Position numbers and translations under genes: made by a program. This document shows, one piece after another, positions 26,365 to 35,092 of a stretch of 64,000 nucleotides of DNA. The notes under the pieces were generated by a model. The model was not told the origin of the DNA and ran no database searches. It saw only the letters and a program-made list of their open reading frames with translations. The stretch's first letter is position 1, and every line of letters begins with the position of its first letter. The DNA is from Microvirga sp. BSC39 (GTDB lineage Bacteria; Pseudomonadota; Alphaproteobacteria; Rhizobiales; Beijerinckiaceae): positions 186,001 to 250,000 of the forward strand of contig NZ_JPUG01000077.1 in the NCBI RefSeq assembly GCF_000739015.1, given 5' to 3'.

Positions 26365-27849
26365 TTATCCGAAGTGACGGGCCAGAACTTCGCGCACGGC
26401 CTCGACCAGCTTGTCCTCCGAGACGGAGAACTGCGCCGGGCGAGCGGCCTTCCACTCCTCGTTGGACGCAATGGCCCCTGCCGCCTTGGCGCCTTCGATC
26501 AGGTCCTTGATCTCGACCTCGCCGCGCTCGCGCTCGTTGGAGCCCTGAATGATCACGCAGGGGCTCTGCCGGCGGTCGGCATATTTCATCTGGGCTTTCA
26601 TGCCCGAGGAGCCGAGATAGAGCTCGGCCCGGATGCCGGCCTGGCGCAGGGCGGAGACCATGCGCTGGTAGGCGGCGACCTGGTCCTTGTCCATCACGAG
26701 CACCACCACCGGGCCGGGCTTTTCGGAGCCCGACACGATGGGGCTTTTGACCATCTGCAGGGCCGAGAGCAGGCGCGACACGCCGATGGAGAAGCCGGTT
26801 GCCGGAACGGGTTCGGAGCGGAAGCGGCCGACGAGGCCGTCATAGCGCCCGCCGCCGCCCACCGAGCCGAAGCGGACGGGACGCCCGTCCTCGTCCTGAA
26901 CCTGGAAGGTCAGCTCGGCCTCGTAGACGGGGCCGGTGTAGTATTCGAGGCCGCGCACCACGGACGGGTCGATGGTCACGCGATCCTCGTAACCGGAGGA
27001 GGCGACGAGCGATGCGATCTCCGCGAGCTCATCCGCGCCTTCGAGGCCCCGTGCGGAGGAGCCGACGACCTTGCGCAGGTTCTCGACCGTTGCCGCATTG
27101 TCCGCGCCCTTGGCGGCGGTGAAGGCCAGAACACGCTCGATGGCATCAGCCTCGAGGCCTGCGCCCTTCGTAAAGTCGCCGCTCTCGTCCTTGCGGCCTG
27201 CGCCCAGGAGTTGGCTCACGCCTTCGGGGCCGAGGCGGTCGAGCTTGTCGATGGCGCGCAGCACCGTGAGGCGCTGGCCAGCCCCGTCCTCGCCGCCGAG
27301 GCCGATGGCCTCGAGCACGCCGTCCAGAACCTTGCGGTTGTTGATCTTGATGATGAAGTCGCCGCGCTTGAGGCCGAGCCGCTCCATCGTGTCGGCGGCC
27401 ATCATGCAGATTTCCGCATCGGCCGCGACCGAGGCCGCGCCTACGGTGTCGGCGTCGAACTGCATGAACTGGCGGAAGCGGCCGGGGCCCGGCTTCTCGT
27501 TGCGGAACACCCAGCCGGCCCGGTAGCTGCGATAGGGCTTGGGCAGGGCGTCGAAGTTCTCGGCCACGTAGCGGGCGAGCGGCGCGGTCAGGTCGTAGCG
27601 CAGCGACAGCCATTGCTCGTCGTCGTCCTGGAACGAGAACACGCCCTCGTTCGGCCGGTCCTGGTCGGGCAGGAACTTGCCGAGGGAATCCGTGTACTCG
27701 ACGAAGGGCGTCTCGACCCCCTCGAAGCCGTAGAGCTCATACGATTCACGGATCGCCGCCAGCATGCGCTCGGTAGCGGCGAGGTCGGCGGGGTTGCGGT
27801 CGGCAAAGCCGCGCGGCGCGCGGGCCTTGATCTTGTCGGCCTTGGACAT
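26365..27849 (-). CDS. hisS: Histidyl-tRNA synthetase
   Basis: 494-residue class II synthetase charging tRNA-His. Motif 2 region (FRNEKPGPGRFRQFMQFDAD), histidine-binding segment GLEYYTGPVYEAEL, motif 3 (GGGGRYDGLVGRFRSEPVPATGFSIGVSRL) and the C-terminal anticodon-binding domain (VVVLVMDKDQVAAYQRMVSA onward) are all present. The N-terminus AKADKIKARAPRGFADRNPAD is the long form typical of alphaproteobacteria. A repeat cluster (27938-28184) separates it from the aminotransferase upstream. Confidence 0.96.
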   Translation of the reverse strand: MSKADKIKARAPRGFADRNPADLAATERMLAAIRESYELYGFEGVETPFVEYTDSLGKFLPDQDRPNEGVFSFQDDDEQWLSLRYDLTAPLARYVAENFDALPKPYRSYRAGWVFRNEKPGPGRFRQFMQFDADTVGAASVAADAEICMMAADTMERLGLKRGDFIIKINNRKVLDGVLEAIGLGGEDGAGQRLTVLRAIDKLDRLGPEGVSQLLGAGRKDESGDFTKGAGLEADAIERVLAFTAAKGADNAATVENLRKVVGSSARGLEGADELAEIASLVASSGYEDRVTIDPSVVRGLEYYTGPVYEAELTFQVQDEDGRPVRFGSVGGGGRYDGLVGRFRSEPVPATGFSIGVSRLLSALQMVKSPIVSGSEKPGPVVVLVMDKDQVAAYQRMVSALRQAGIRAELYLGSSGMKAQMKYADRRQSPCVIIQGSNERERGEVEIKDLIEGAKAAGAIASNEEWKAARPAQFSVSEDKLVEAVREVLARHFG

Positions 27850-27937
27850 GGTTTCTTACAGCAGCCGTTGGAATGGGAAAAACGTGCTGCGGTCCTACTC
27901 CCTGCGGCGGGGAGGGGCAAGGGTTTCGCCAAAACAG

Positions 27938-28184
27938 GTCATCCCGGACGAAGCGCAGCGGAGATCCGGGATCGCGTGACGAGTCCAGCGCTGTCATCCC
28001 GGGGCCGCGCAGCGGAGCCCGGGATCCATAACCGCTGACAGTGCAGAACGAGGCGCGATGCTGTTCGCTCTTTTCAGAGACGTCGTGGTTATGGATCCCC
28101 GCCTCCGCGGGGATGACACTGTTGAGTTTTGGGCACCACGTCCTCTATGCGATCCCGGATCGGCTGACGCCGTCCGGGATGACG
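27938..28184. repeat. Modular palindromic repeat, complete nested form (copy R3)
   Basis: Order: outer arm GTCATCCCGGACGAAGCGCA, inner arm GTCATCCCGGGGCCGCGCAG ending GGATCCATAACCGCTGAC, a spacer, inner arm GTGGTTATGGATCCCCGCC, outer arm ending CGTCCGGGATGACG. About 247 bp, same orientation as R4. Confidence 0.85.
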
Positions 28185-28201
28185 CCTCGTGTAGGGAGGC
28201 T

Positions 28202-29551
28202 TTACGCCACCGCCTTGATCACCTTGGTGAGCTTGTCGACGATCTCGCCGATCTGCTCCTCGGTGATGACGAGCGGCGGCGAGAGGGCGATGGTGTCGCC
28301 GGTGACGCGCATCATGATGCCGTGCTCCTGGAAGCCGCGGTCCATGGCCTCGAAGGCGCGGGCGCCGACAGCATCTGGGCGCGAGGCGAGGTCGATGGCG
28401 CCCACGATGCCGATGGTGCGGATGTCGAGCACGTTCGGCAGGCTCTTGAGGCCGTGGATCGCATCCGCCCAGACCGGCTCCAGGGCTTTGGCCCGCTCAA
28501 AGAGCTTCTCGTCCCGGTAGATGTCCTGGGCGGCCAGCGCCGCCGCGCAGGCGAGCGGATGGCCGGAATAGGTGTAGCCGTGGAACAGCTCGATCATGTG
28601 CTCCGGACCCTTCATGAAGGTGTCGTAGATCCGGTCGCTCACCATCACGCCGCCCATAGGCACGGCCCCGGAATTCACACCCTTGGCGAAGGTGATCATG
28701 TCCGGGATGACGCCGTAGCGCTCGGCGGCAAACGCGGTGCCGAGACGCCCGAAGCCGGTGATGACCTCGTCGAAGATCAGCAGGATGCCGTGCTTGTCGC
28801 AGATCTCGCGCAGGCGCTTGAGATAGCCCTTGGGCGGAGCCAGCACGCCGGTGGAGCCGGCCATGGGCTCGACGATCACGGCGGCAATCGTGGAGGCGTC
28901 GTGCAGGGCCACGATGCGCTCCAGCTCGTCCGCCAGATGCGCGCCCCATTCGGGCTCGCCGCGGGAGAAGGCTTGCTGCTCGCGGTTGTAGGTGTGGGGC
29001 AGGTGATCGACGCCGGCCAGCAGCGAGCCGAAGAACTGGCGGTTCTTGACGATGCCGCCCACCGAGATGCCGCCGAAGCCGACGCCGTGGTAACCGCGCT
29101 CGCGGCCGATCAGGCGCGTCTTGCTGCCCTGGCCCTTGGCGTTCCAATAAGCGAGCGCGACCTTGAGGGCCGTGTCCACGGCCTCGGAGCCCGAGTTGCA
29201 GAAGAACACGTGGTTCAGGTCGCCGGGGGCGAGCTGGGCGAGACGGGAGGCCAGCGCAAAGCCGCCTGCATGGCCGAACTGGAAGGCCGGCGAGTAGTCG
29301 AGCTCCTCGGCCTGGGCCTGGATCGCCCGGGTGATCTCGTCCCTATTGTGGCCCGCGTTGCAGCACCAGAGGCCGGCGGCGCCGTCGATCACCTCGCGGC
29401 CTTCGGGCGTGTAGTAGTACATGCCCTTGGCGCGGGCGATCATGCGCGGGCGCTGCTTGAAGGAGCGGTTTGCCGTGAACGGAAGCCACCAGGCCTCTAG
29501 ATCGTTGGGTGCGAGGGAGTCGTTGGCGGCTCTGGATATCTGCGCGGTCAT
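28202..29551 (-). CDS. Class III (omega) aminotransferase, PLP-dependent
   Basis: 449-residue fold-type I transaminase of the omega-amino acid/pyruvate group. The PLP Lys is in TFAKGVNSGAVPMGG, the cofactor-phosphate loop is FCNSGSEAVDTALK, and LLIFDEVITGFGRLG carries the ring-stacking Asp. The N-terminal DLEAWWLPFTANRSFKQRPR is characteristic of beta-alanine:pyruvate transaminases, so that activity is the best guess. I start at 29551 (MTAQISRAAND); the frame is open to 29725 but that stretch runs through dispersed repeats. Confidence 0.92.
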   Translation of the reverse strand: MTAQISRAANDSLAPNDLEAWWLPFTANRSFKQRPRMIARAKGMYYYTPEGREVIDGAAGLWCCNAGHNRDEITRAIQAQAEELDYSPAFQFGHAGGFALASRLAQLAPGDLNHVFFCNSGSEAVDTALKVALAYWNAKGQGSKTRLIGRERGYHGVGFGGISVGGIVKNRQFFGSLLAGVDHLPHTYNREQQAFSRGEPEWGAHLADELERIVALHDASTIAAVIVEPMAGSTGVLAPPKGYLKRLREICDKHGILLIFDEVITGFGRLGTAFAAERYGVIPDMITFAKGVNSGAVPMGGVMVSDRIYDTFMKGPEHMIELFHGYTYSGHPLACAAALAAQDIYRDEKLFERAKALEPVWADAIHGLKSLPNVLDIRTIGIVGAIDLASRPDAVGARAFEAMDRGFQEHGIMMRVTGDTIALSPPLVITEEQIGEIVDKLTKVIKAVA

Positions 29552-29649
29552 GGCTTGTCCCCGGAAATGGCTGGCGGGGAGCCTAGCAGCCGTTTCCGGG
29601 CGCGGCAAAAGGATCTTTGCGCCGAGCCATGAGCAGGGCGCAACCCTGA

Positions 29650-29718
29650 GAGCATCGTGCAGAAAAGTGGACCCGGTTTTCGCTAGCGCGGCCCGCTGGG
29701 TCCGGTCACACGATGCTC
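29650..29718. repeat. Dispersed palindromic repeat with GAGCATCGTG/CACGATGCTC ends
   Basis: Outer 10-bp perfect arms; inside are AAAAGTGGACCCGG and its loose partner GGGTCCGG. Related in layout to the CCCAAAAGTG family next to it. Confidence 0.7.
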
Positions 29719-29729
29719 CCATCAAAAGA

Positions 29730-29780
29730 AAGCATCGGACTCAATCCCAAAAGTGCAAATCCACTTTTGGGCCGATGCTT
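29730..29780. repeat. Dispersed palindromic repeat, CCCAAAAGTG family, copy B
   Basis: AAGCATCGG...CCGATGCTT outer arms and inner CCCAAAAGTG/CACTTTTGGG, both perfect. The most symmetric of the three copies. Confidence 0.75.
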
Positions 29781-29784
29781 TGCG

Positions 29785-30006
29785 CTACATGGTCATGCCT
29801 GTCGCTTCATAGCCGGCAGCATCGAGAGCCTGAGTCACTTCGAGGGCCTGCGCCTTGGTGACCACATGCACGCGTCCATGGTCCAGATCCACCTCGACCT
29901 TGGCGCCGGGGTCCAGCCGCTGGATCGCCTTGGTGACCGAATTGACGCAGCCCTGGCAGGTCATTCCCTGAACCTGCATGAGCAGGTCCTTGCGAGGCTC
30001 TTCCAT
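29785..30006 (-). CDS. Heavy-metal-associated (HMA) domain protein, copper-chaperone-like
   Basis: 73-residue ferredoxin-like domain. The metal site GMTCQGCV (CxxC) lies near residues 14-21, followed by NSVTKAIQRLDPGAKVEVDLD, matching CopZ/Atx1 chaperones. No copper ATPase lies nearby. GAAAGGG before the ATG at 30006 supports this start; an upstream in-frame ATG adds 37 residues unlike the family. Probably binds Cu(I). Confidence 0.9.
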   Translation of the reverse strand: MEEPRKDLLMQVQGMTCQGCVNSVTKAIQRLDPGAKVEVDLDHGRVHVVTKAQALEVTQALDAAGYEATGMTM

Positions 30007-30174
30007 CGATACGCCCTTTCCAAACTGTCTGACCGGTACTGAGCGAGCAACGCGCGGTTGCGCAAAAATGTCCATTGCGGGAATACGAAACTTGCCTCGC
30101 GATTCGCCGTGATTCACATTCGGTTAAGACACTGATTCGGGCATCAGCCCCGAGCCAGGGGAGCGGGGGCACCC

Positions 30175-31455
30175 ATGGTCACCAACAAGAAAATGAATCC
30201 GGTCCTGAAGGGCCGGAAGGCGGCTTTGCTCGCCTTCACGCCGGCCATCTTCATGGCGTCCGCTTCGGCCTATGTGCCGATGGAGGCGGGCCTCGTCATG
30301 CCGGTCTTCGCCGCTCTTATCACCATGGTTGTCGGCGGTCTCTTCATCCTCCGGCAGCAGGCTGAGGCGGGCAGGCTGAACGGGCCTGAGCCCGAGGCAA
30401 TCCCTGCCGCTCCGCTCGCGCCGAGCCCGGCCAAGGCTGCGAAGCAAGGTCCGGCATGCCTTTTGCGCGATCTCGCCAGAGCGGCGGGCGCGCCGGAGAG
30501 CGCCGCGCTGGCTGCCCCGGCGCTGCGCGGCAAGCCTGCCCTGACGCTTGTGGGAGGCTCCGTCGTCGGGTCCGATCGCTTCCCTGAACCGTCGCTCCTG
30601 CCTTCCATCCGCAGGCTCTCGGCCGATGAGACGAGCCGGATCAGGCTGGTCACCCAGGCCTTTGAGGCGGACCGGATCGAGATGCACCTGCAGCCCATCG
30701 TGTCGCTGCCGCAGGGCAGGATCCGCTTCTATGAGGCCCTGGCGCGGCTGCGTCTGGCGGACGGGACCCTGCTGGCGCCGGTGGAGTTCCTGCCCATCCT
30801 GGAATGCTCCGGCCGCGCGGCCGATTTCGACCGGCGGATCCTGATCCGCGCCATGGCGGTGGCCCGCCATCTCATGGCCCGCGGCAGCGAGGCCATCGTG
30901 GGGGTGAACCTGTCGGCCCACGCCATCGTCGAGCCGGGCTTCCTGTGGTCGCTGGCCGGCCTGCTCGATGCCTCACCCGAAATCCTCGGCAGGGTCGTGC
31001 TGGAGCTGCCCCAGCACAGCTGGCGCCATCTCGATACGGATCTCAGGGCCGCGCTTGCGACCCTGCGGGAGCGCGGCATGCCGTTCTCCCTCGACCGCGC
31101 CGCCGATCTCCGCTTCGATCCGCACGCTCTCGCGGATCTGGGTGTCCGCTTCATGAAGCTGCCGGCCGATCTGATGATCAGGGCCGCCGAGCAGCAGGAC
31201 GGGCGCTATGCGGGACCGGAGCTCGACGTGCGGGATTTCGCCTCCGCCCTGCGCCGTCAGGGCATCCGGCTGATCGCCGAGCGGGTGGACCGGGACGACA
31301 TGGTGCCGGTTCTGACGGAGCTTGGCGTACCGCTCGCCCAGGGCTTCGCTTTTGCGGCGCCGCGACCGGTGAAGCCGGAGATCGCCGGCGAGCAGGACCT
31401 CCCGCGGGCCTTCGGCCTGGAGGATGCGCCAACCCGCCTGCGCCGCGCCGGTTGA
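30175..31455 (+). CDS. EAL-domain protein with two transmembrane helices, probably catalytically degenerate
   Basis: 426 residues. Two hydrophobic helices near 16-58 (AALLAFTPAIFMASASAYV and GLVMPVFAALITMVVGGLF), a proline/alanine linker, then an EAL domain from about 160. EALARL is kept, as are the Asn loop (VGVNLS), LELPQ, FMKLPADL, LIAERVD and AQGFAFAAP. The critical DDFG loop reads LDRAADLRFD: the first Asp is there but the second, a metal ligand, is replaced by Arg. It therefore more likely binds cyclic-di-GMP or a partner than hydrolyses it. No GGDEF domain. Confidence 0.85.
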   Translation: MVTNKKMNPVLKGRKAALLAFTPAIFMASASAYVPMEAGLVMPVFAALITMVVGGLFILRQQAEAGRLNGPEPEAIPAAPLAPSPAKAAKQGPACLLRDLARAAGAPESAALAAPALRGKPALTLVGGSVVGSDRFPEPSLLPSIRRLSADETSRIRLVTQAFEADRIEMHLQPIVSLPQGRIRFYEALARLRLADGTLLAPVEFLPILECSGRAADFDRRILIRAMAVARHLMARGSEAIVGVNLSAHAIVEPGFLWSLAGLLDASPEILGRVVLELPQHSWRHLDTDLRAALATLRERGMPFSLDRAADLRFDPHALADLGVRFMKLPADLMIRAAEQQDGRYAGPELDVRDFASALRRQGIRLIAERVDRDDMVPVLTELGVPLAQGFAFAAPRPVKPEIAGEQDLPRAFGLEDAPTRLRRAG

Positions 31456-31506
31456 CTTGGAAGTCGCTACGGCCTACCCGCCGGGGCTCCGAACAAGTGA
31501 GCTCTC

Positions 31507-32382
31507 ATGACCGCCTCGTCCCTTCCCCTTCACGTCGAGGGGCTTCAGCCTCTCGCCGACCGCTACGATCTCATCCTCTGCGATGTGTGGGGCGTGCTGC
31601 ACAACGGCGTCAAAGCCTATGAGTCCGCAAGCGACGCGCTCACGCGCTTTCGTGCCAAGGGCGGCCGGGTGGTGCTCGTGTCCAACGCCCCGCGCCCCGG
31701 CGCCTCGGTGGGAACGCAGCTCGACGGGTTTCAGGTGCCGCGCTCGGCCTATGATGCCATCGTCACCTCGGGCGATCTGACCCGGCTCGCCATTCAGGAA
31801 CGCATCGACAAGGTGGTGCACCATATCGGCCCGCCGCGCGACATGCCGATCTATGGCGGTCTCGACGTGCGCTTCGGCTCCATCGAGGAGGCGGATTACG
31901 TGGTCTGCTCCGGCTTCGACAACGACGAGGAGGAGACGGTCGAGGATTACTGCCCGCAGCTCGAGGCCATGCGCCGGCGCAACCTGCTGATGGTATGCGC
32001 CAATCCCGATCTCGTGGTCGAGCGCGGCCACATGATCCTGCCCTGCGCAGGCACCATCGCGCTCGCCTACGAGGAGATGGGCGGCGAGGTCTTCTATGCG
32101 GGAAAGCCCCACCGGCCGGTCTATGAGCGGGCCCTCACTGTCGCGTCCGAGCTCGCTGGCCATCCCATCCCGAAGGAGAGGATGCTGGCCGTCGGCGACG
32201 CGATCCGCACCGATATCGCGGGCGCCGTGGGCTTTGGCATCGACGCCCTGATGATCGCCCGCGGCATCCACGCGGAGGAGTTGGGCCTGCACAAGGGCGA
32301 CCTCGTGTCGGATCACGTGCAGGATTGGGTCGGCCGGCAGCCGGTGCGGCCGACGGCCTTCACGGACGTCCTCTCCTGGTAA
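31507..32382 (+). CDS. HAD-superfamily hydrolase, TIGR01459 type
   Basis: 291-residue HAD-IIA phosphatase. Motif I LILCDVWGVLHNG (Asp nucleophile), motif II VVLVSNAPRP, motif III Lys in GKPHRPVYERA and motif IV GDAIRTDIAGAVGFGIDAL are in order. This subgroup (NagD relatives) typically precedes ribF in alphaproteobacteria, as it does here (330 bases away), hinting at a flavin-phosphate or related substrate, which is inference. Confidence 0.92.
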   Translation: MTASSLPLHVEGLQPLADRYDLILCDVWGVLHNGVKAYESASDALTRFRAKGGRVVLVSNAPRPGASVGTQLDGFQVPRSAYDAIVTSGDLTRLAIQERIDKVVHHIGPPRDMPIYGGLDVRFGSIEEADYVVCSGFDNDEEETVEDYCPQLEAMRRRNLLMVCANPDLVVERGHMILPCAGTIALAYEEMGGEVFYAGKPHRPVYERALTVASELAGHPIPKERMLAVGDAIRTDIAGAVGFGIDALMIARGIHAEELGLHKGDLVSDHVQDWVGRQPVRPTAFTDVLSW

Positions 32383-32388
32383 ACAGCA

Positions 32389-32568
32389 TCAAGGGCCTTT
32401 GTAGCCCGGTCCGGCACCCCGACATTTCTTCAGCTCGTAGTCCCAAGCGCCACCAGCGTCTAAGCAGTAGTCTATCTTCCCGTGCTCAGTCTGGTCCCAG
32501 ATGTACAAAGCCAGCCACAAGAGCCCGAAGGTCGCGAGGACAAGCGCAAAAGCTTTGAGCATGAGCAT
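32389..32568 (-). CDS. 59-residue single-helix membrane protein with a CLDAGGxWDYExxxC motif
   Basis: Starts MLMLKAFALVLATFGLLWLA (one transmembrane helix, residues about 3-23), then a short soluble tail with CLDAGGAWDYELKKC, two Cys spaced 14 apart that could be disulfide-linked. Small proteobacterial proteins with this Cys-Leu-Asp-x-Gly-Gly-x-Trp pattern exist and lack a known role. It is antisense to the gap between the HAD gene and ribF and ends 6 bases past the HAD stop, so the two genes are convergent. The ribosome binding site is weak (CCGGA). The motif makes it a credible gene despite its size. Confidence 0.68.
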   Translation of the reverse strand: MLMLKAFALVLATFGLLWLALYIWDQTEHGKIDYCLDAGGAWDYELKKCRGAGPGYKGP

Positions 32569-32711
32569 TCCGGATCAGTTCATCGAGAGCATGCAACAAT
32601 GTAGGCTTGTTCTTCAAGGCCACGAGGCGAACAGGCTTGACCCATCGGGTGCTTTTCGACAGGGTCGCGCGGCACCGACCAGTCCGAGATGAGTTCCGAG
32701 GTTCTTCCCTG

Positions 32712-33656
32712 ATGCCCACCTCCTTCGCGATCTGCCGCGATGGCGAGCCTGTGCCCGAGAGCCTCAAGGGAGCCGTCGCGGCCATCGGCAATTTCGACGG
32801 GGTGCATCGCGGGCACCGGCACCTCCTCGACATGGCTCTGAACTCCGGGCGGCCCGCTGCCGTCGTGACCTTCGAGCCGCATCCGCGCACTTTCTTCCAG
32901 CCCGACCGGCCGCTGTTCCGCCTGACGCCGGAGGCCGTGAAGCTGGCGATCTTCGCGCGGCTCGGCCTCACAGGGGTCTTTGAGAGAGAATTCAATGGAT
33001 CCCTCGCCGCGCTCACGGCCTCGGGCTTCGTGGACGTGCTGGCGAAAGACCTGGAAATGTCCGGCGTCGTGATCGGGCACGACTTTCACTTCGGCCGGGG
33101 CCGTGAGGGCAATCCGGAGCGGATGATGGAGCTGTGCCGGGAGCGGGGGCTCGATTGCATCATAGCTCCGGCCATCGTCGAGGGCACGGAGCCGGTCTCC
33201 TCCAGCGCCATCCGGGCTGCCCTGGAAACAGGCGACATCGCCACGGCCAACCGGCTCCTCGGCTATCGCTGGTTCGTCCGCTCCGAGGTCCGCCATGGCG
33301 ACAAGCGCGGGCGTGTTCTCGGTTATCCCACGGCCAATATGCGCCTTCCCGACGATTGCCGCCTGCGCCACGGCATCTATGCGGTGCGGGCATCGGTTGG
33401 CGGCACATTGGTCGATGGCGTCGCCAGCTTCGGCCGCCGCCCCACCTTCGACAACGGAGCGCCGCTCCTCGAGGTGCATCTGTTCGACTTTGCCGGCGAT
33501 CTCTACGGGCAGATCCTGGACGTGGAGTTCATCGGCTGGCTCCGCGGCGAGGAGCGGTTCGACGGTGTCGAGGCGCTGATCGCCCGGATGGACCGGGATT
33601 CCATCGAGGCGAAGCGGATGCTGGCCGAGGACAAGACGGTTTCGATGATTGGGTAG
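32712..33656 (+). CDS. ribF: RibF, bifunctional riboflavin kinase / FAD synthetase
   Basis: Makes FMN from riboflavin and then FAD. 314 residues: N-terminal nucleotidyltransferase domain with AAIGNFDGVHRGHRHLL (HxGH-like motif) and SSSAIRAALETGD, and C-terminal flavokinase domain with GDKRGRVLGYPTANM (the PTAN motif), GVASFGRRPTF and VEFIGWLRGEERFD. I start at 32712 (MPTSFAICRD); an upstream in-frame ATG at 32607 adds 35 residues with no family likeness. In many bacteria ribF is joined to ileS and lspA; here 2.2 kb intervene. Confidence 0.95.
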   Translation: MPTSFAICRDGEPVPESLKGAVAAIGNFDGVHRGHRHLLDMALNSGRPAAVVTFEPHPRTFFQPDRPLFRLTPEAVKLAIFARLGLTGVFEREFNGSLAALTASGFVDVLAKDLEMSGVVIGHDFHFGRGREGNPERMMELCRERGLDCIIAPAIVEGTEPVSSSAIRAALETGDIATANRLLGYRWFVRSEVRHGDKRGRVLGYPTANMRLPDDCRLRHGIYAVRASVGGTLVDGVASFGRRPTFDNGAPLLEVHLFDFAGDLYGQILDVEFIGWLRGEERFDGVEALIARMDRDSIEAKRMLAEDKTVSMIG

Positions 33657-33663
33657 GTCAATC

Positions 33664-33909
33664 GTCATCCCGGACGCCGCAGGCGATCGGGGATCGCGCA
33701 AACCAGTCCAGCCCTGTCATCCCGGGGCCGCGTAGCGGAGCCCGGGATCCATAACCGCTGACCAGGCAGAACGAAGCGTAACGCTGCCTGCCTATCTTAA
33801 AGCGTCGTGTTTATGGATCCCCGCCTGCGCGGGGATGACAGTGTGGAGGTTCCGGCACTCCATCCTGCACGCGATCCCGGATCTTCGCTGCGCTTCGTCC
33901 GGGATGACG
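33664..33909. repeat. Modular palindromic repeat, complete nested form (copy R4)
   Basis: Same order as R3. Left outer arm is diverged (GTCATCCCGGACGCCGCAGG); right outer arm GATCTTCGCTGCGCTTCGTC is intact. The spacer carries AGGCAGAACGAAGCGTAACG, found inverted in R5. Confidence 0.85.
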
Positions 33910-33913
33910 GCCT

Positions 33914-35083
33914 TCACGATGCAGGCTTCAGCGCCTGCGCGGCCATGGCGTAGCCGCCCATGGCTCCGTCGACGAAATGGATGTGGTCGGCTCGGGTGGG
34001 CGAGGGGACGAAGCAGGTCATGAGGGCCGCCTCCTGCCGGTGCAGGCCATGGCGGGCGATGCCTTGCTGCTCCGCTTCCTGCAGAAGAGCCTCAAGCCGG
34101 TCGGCGAGGGCGAGCGTGCAGTCGAGCGTCATGCGCAGGCCATCGTCGAACTTGCGAAAGTCCGTGTTCTCGACGAGCTGGTGGCGGTATTGGGCGGGGT
34201 CGAAGCCGCCCAACGAGCGGCCCGTCCGGAAGATCATGAACGCGGCCAGGCGCCCGGCTGCGAGCCGCACCAGGGGCCGCAGGCGGAGGCCGCGTGCCCC
34301 CAACGTCTTGGCTTCGATCCCGAAGCCCTGGAACGGGGACGCGAGCGGAGGCCCCTTGTCCGGCAGCGGGCGGCCGGCTTCCTGGCCCTCGGCCAGGGCG
34401 AGCACCTGGCTGATGAGCGTGTTGAACGCCCCCATGTTGGCTTCCAGGGTCGGCAGGATGATCAGGGAGAGAATGACGCCGCGTTCCGGCCTGATCTCAT
34501 CGAAGCGGCAGCTCAGACCCGAGAGGTCGGGGAGGGTGCCCGATGGAGCCGGTGGAATGGTGAAGGCGCCGCTCTTCATCTGCCGCTCGGCATAGGCCAG
34601 GCCGCCGCCAGCGAACATGGCATAGGACACGTCCGGCGAAGCGGAGAACCGGGCGATCCGGACGTCGTGGCCCTGCGCCCTGATTTCGGAGACCGGCACG
34701 AGGGCGATGCGCAGCTCGAAGCCGAAGGCATCCCGCACCCAGGCCGCGACGGCGCTCAACGCGTCCCGTGCAAGGTCGACCTGCGAGGCCGGCAGGGCGA
34801 AGCTCGCGCCATCGCCGCCGAACACGAAGGGGAATTCGCTGGTGCCGAGCTTGTTGGCCACCGCCGCGATAACCGCGGCGGCAGCCGTGTTGACTTCCTT
34901 GTAGCGCCCCGCCTGGATGGCCGAGGTGGAGCGCACGATGTCGCTGAGGCCGAGCACCCAATCGTCCGGAACCGGCATGTATCGTCCCGGATCGGTCAGG
35001 TCGGAGAAGTGGTCGAAAACCGGCAGGCGGGCGTAGAAATCGGCGCCCGTCCCGGTGTCCCTGTCCTGTCGGCTCGGCTCCAT
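33914..35083 (-). CDS. DUF3095 domain-containing protein (nucleotidyl-cyclase-like N-terminus)
   Basis: 389 residues. GLSDIVRSTSAIQAGRYKEV near residue 45 and FVFGGDGASFALP near 87 resemble the metal-binding loops of class III nucleotidyl cyclases (DIxxST and GDG). The rest, including the cyclase-like strand FELRIALVPVSEI, is characteristic of DUF3095 over its whole length. Whether it makes a cyclic nucleotide is not known. It begins nine bases after the msrB stop on the same strand, so it is probably co-transcribed with msrB. Confidence 0.88.
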   Translation of the reverse strand: MEPSRQDRDTGTGADFYARLPVFDHFSDLTDPGRYMPVPDDWVLGLSDIVRSTSAIQAGRYKEVNTAAAAVIAAVANKLGTSEFPFVFGGDGASFALPASQVDLARDALSAVAAWVRDAFGFELRIALVPVSEIRAQGHDVRIARFSASPDVSYAMFAGGGLAYAERQMKSGAFTIPPAPSGTLPDLSGLSCRFDEIRPERGVILSLIILPTLEANMGAFNTLISQVLALAEGQEAGRPLPDKGPPLASPFQGFGIEAKTLGARGLRLRPLVRLAAGRLAAFMIFRTGRSLGGFDPAQYRHQLVENTDFRKFDDGLRMTLDCTLALADRLEALLQEAEQQGIARHGLHRQEAALMTCFVPSPTRADHIHFVDGAMGGYAMAAQALKPAS

Positions 35084-35092
35084 GGCGGGGCC

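Noticed and set aside
26317..28038. A 573-codon open frame on the plus strand over hisS
   Set aside because: It is antisense to an unmistakable hisS; composition follows the third-position GC of the true gene and no family is recognised. Similar long antisense frames at 28058-29500 and 33977-35659 were dropped for the same reason.
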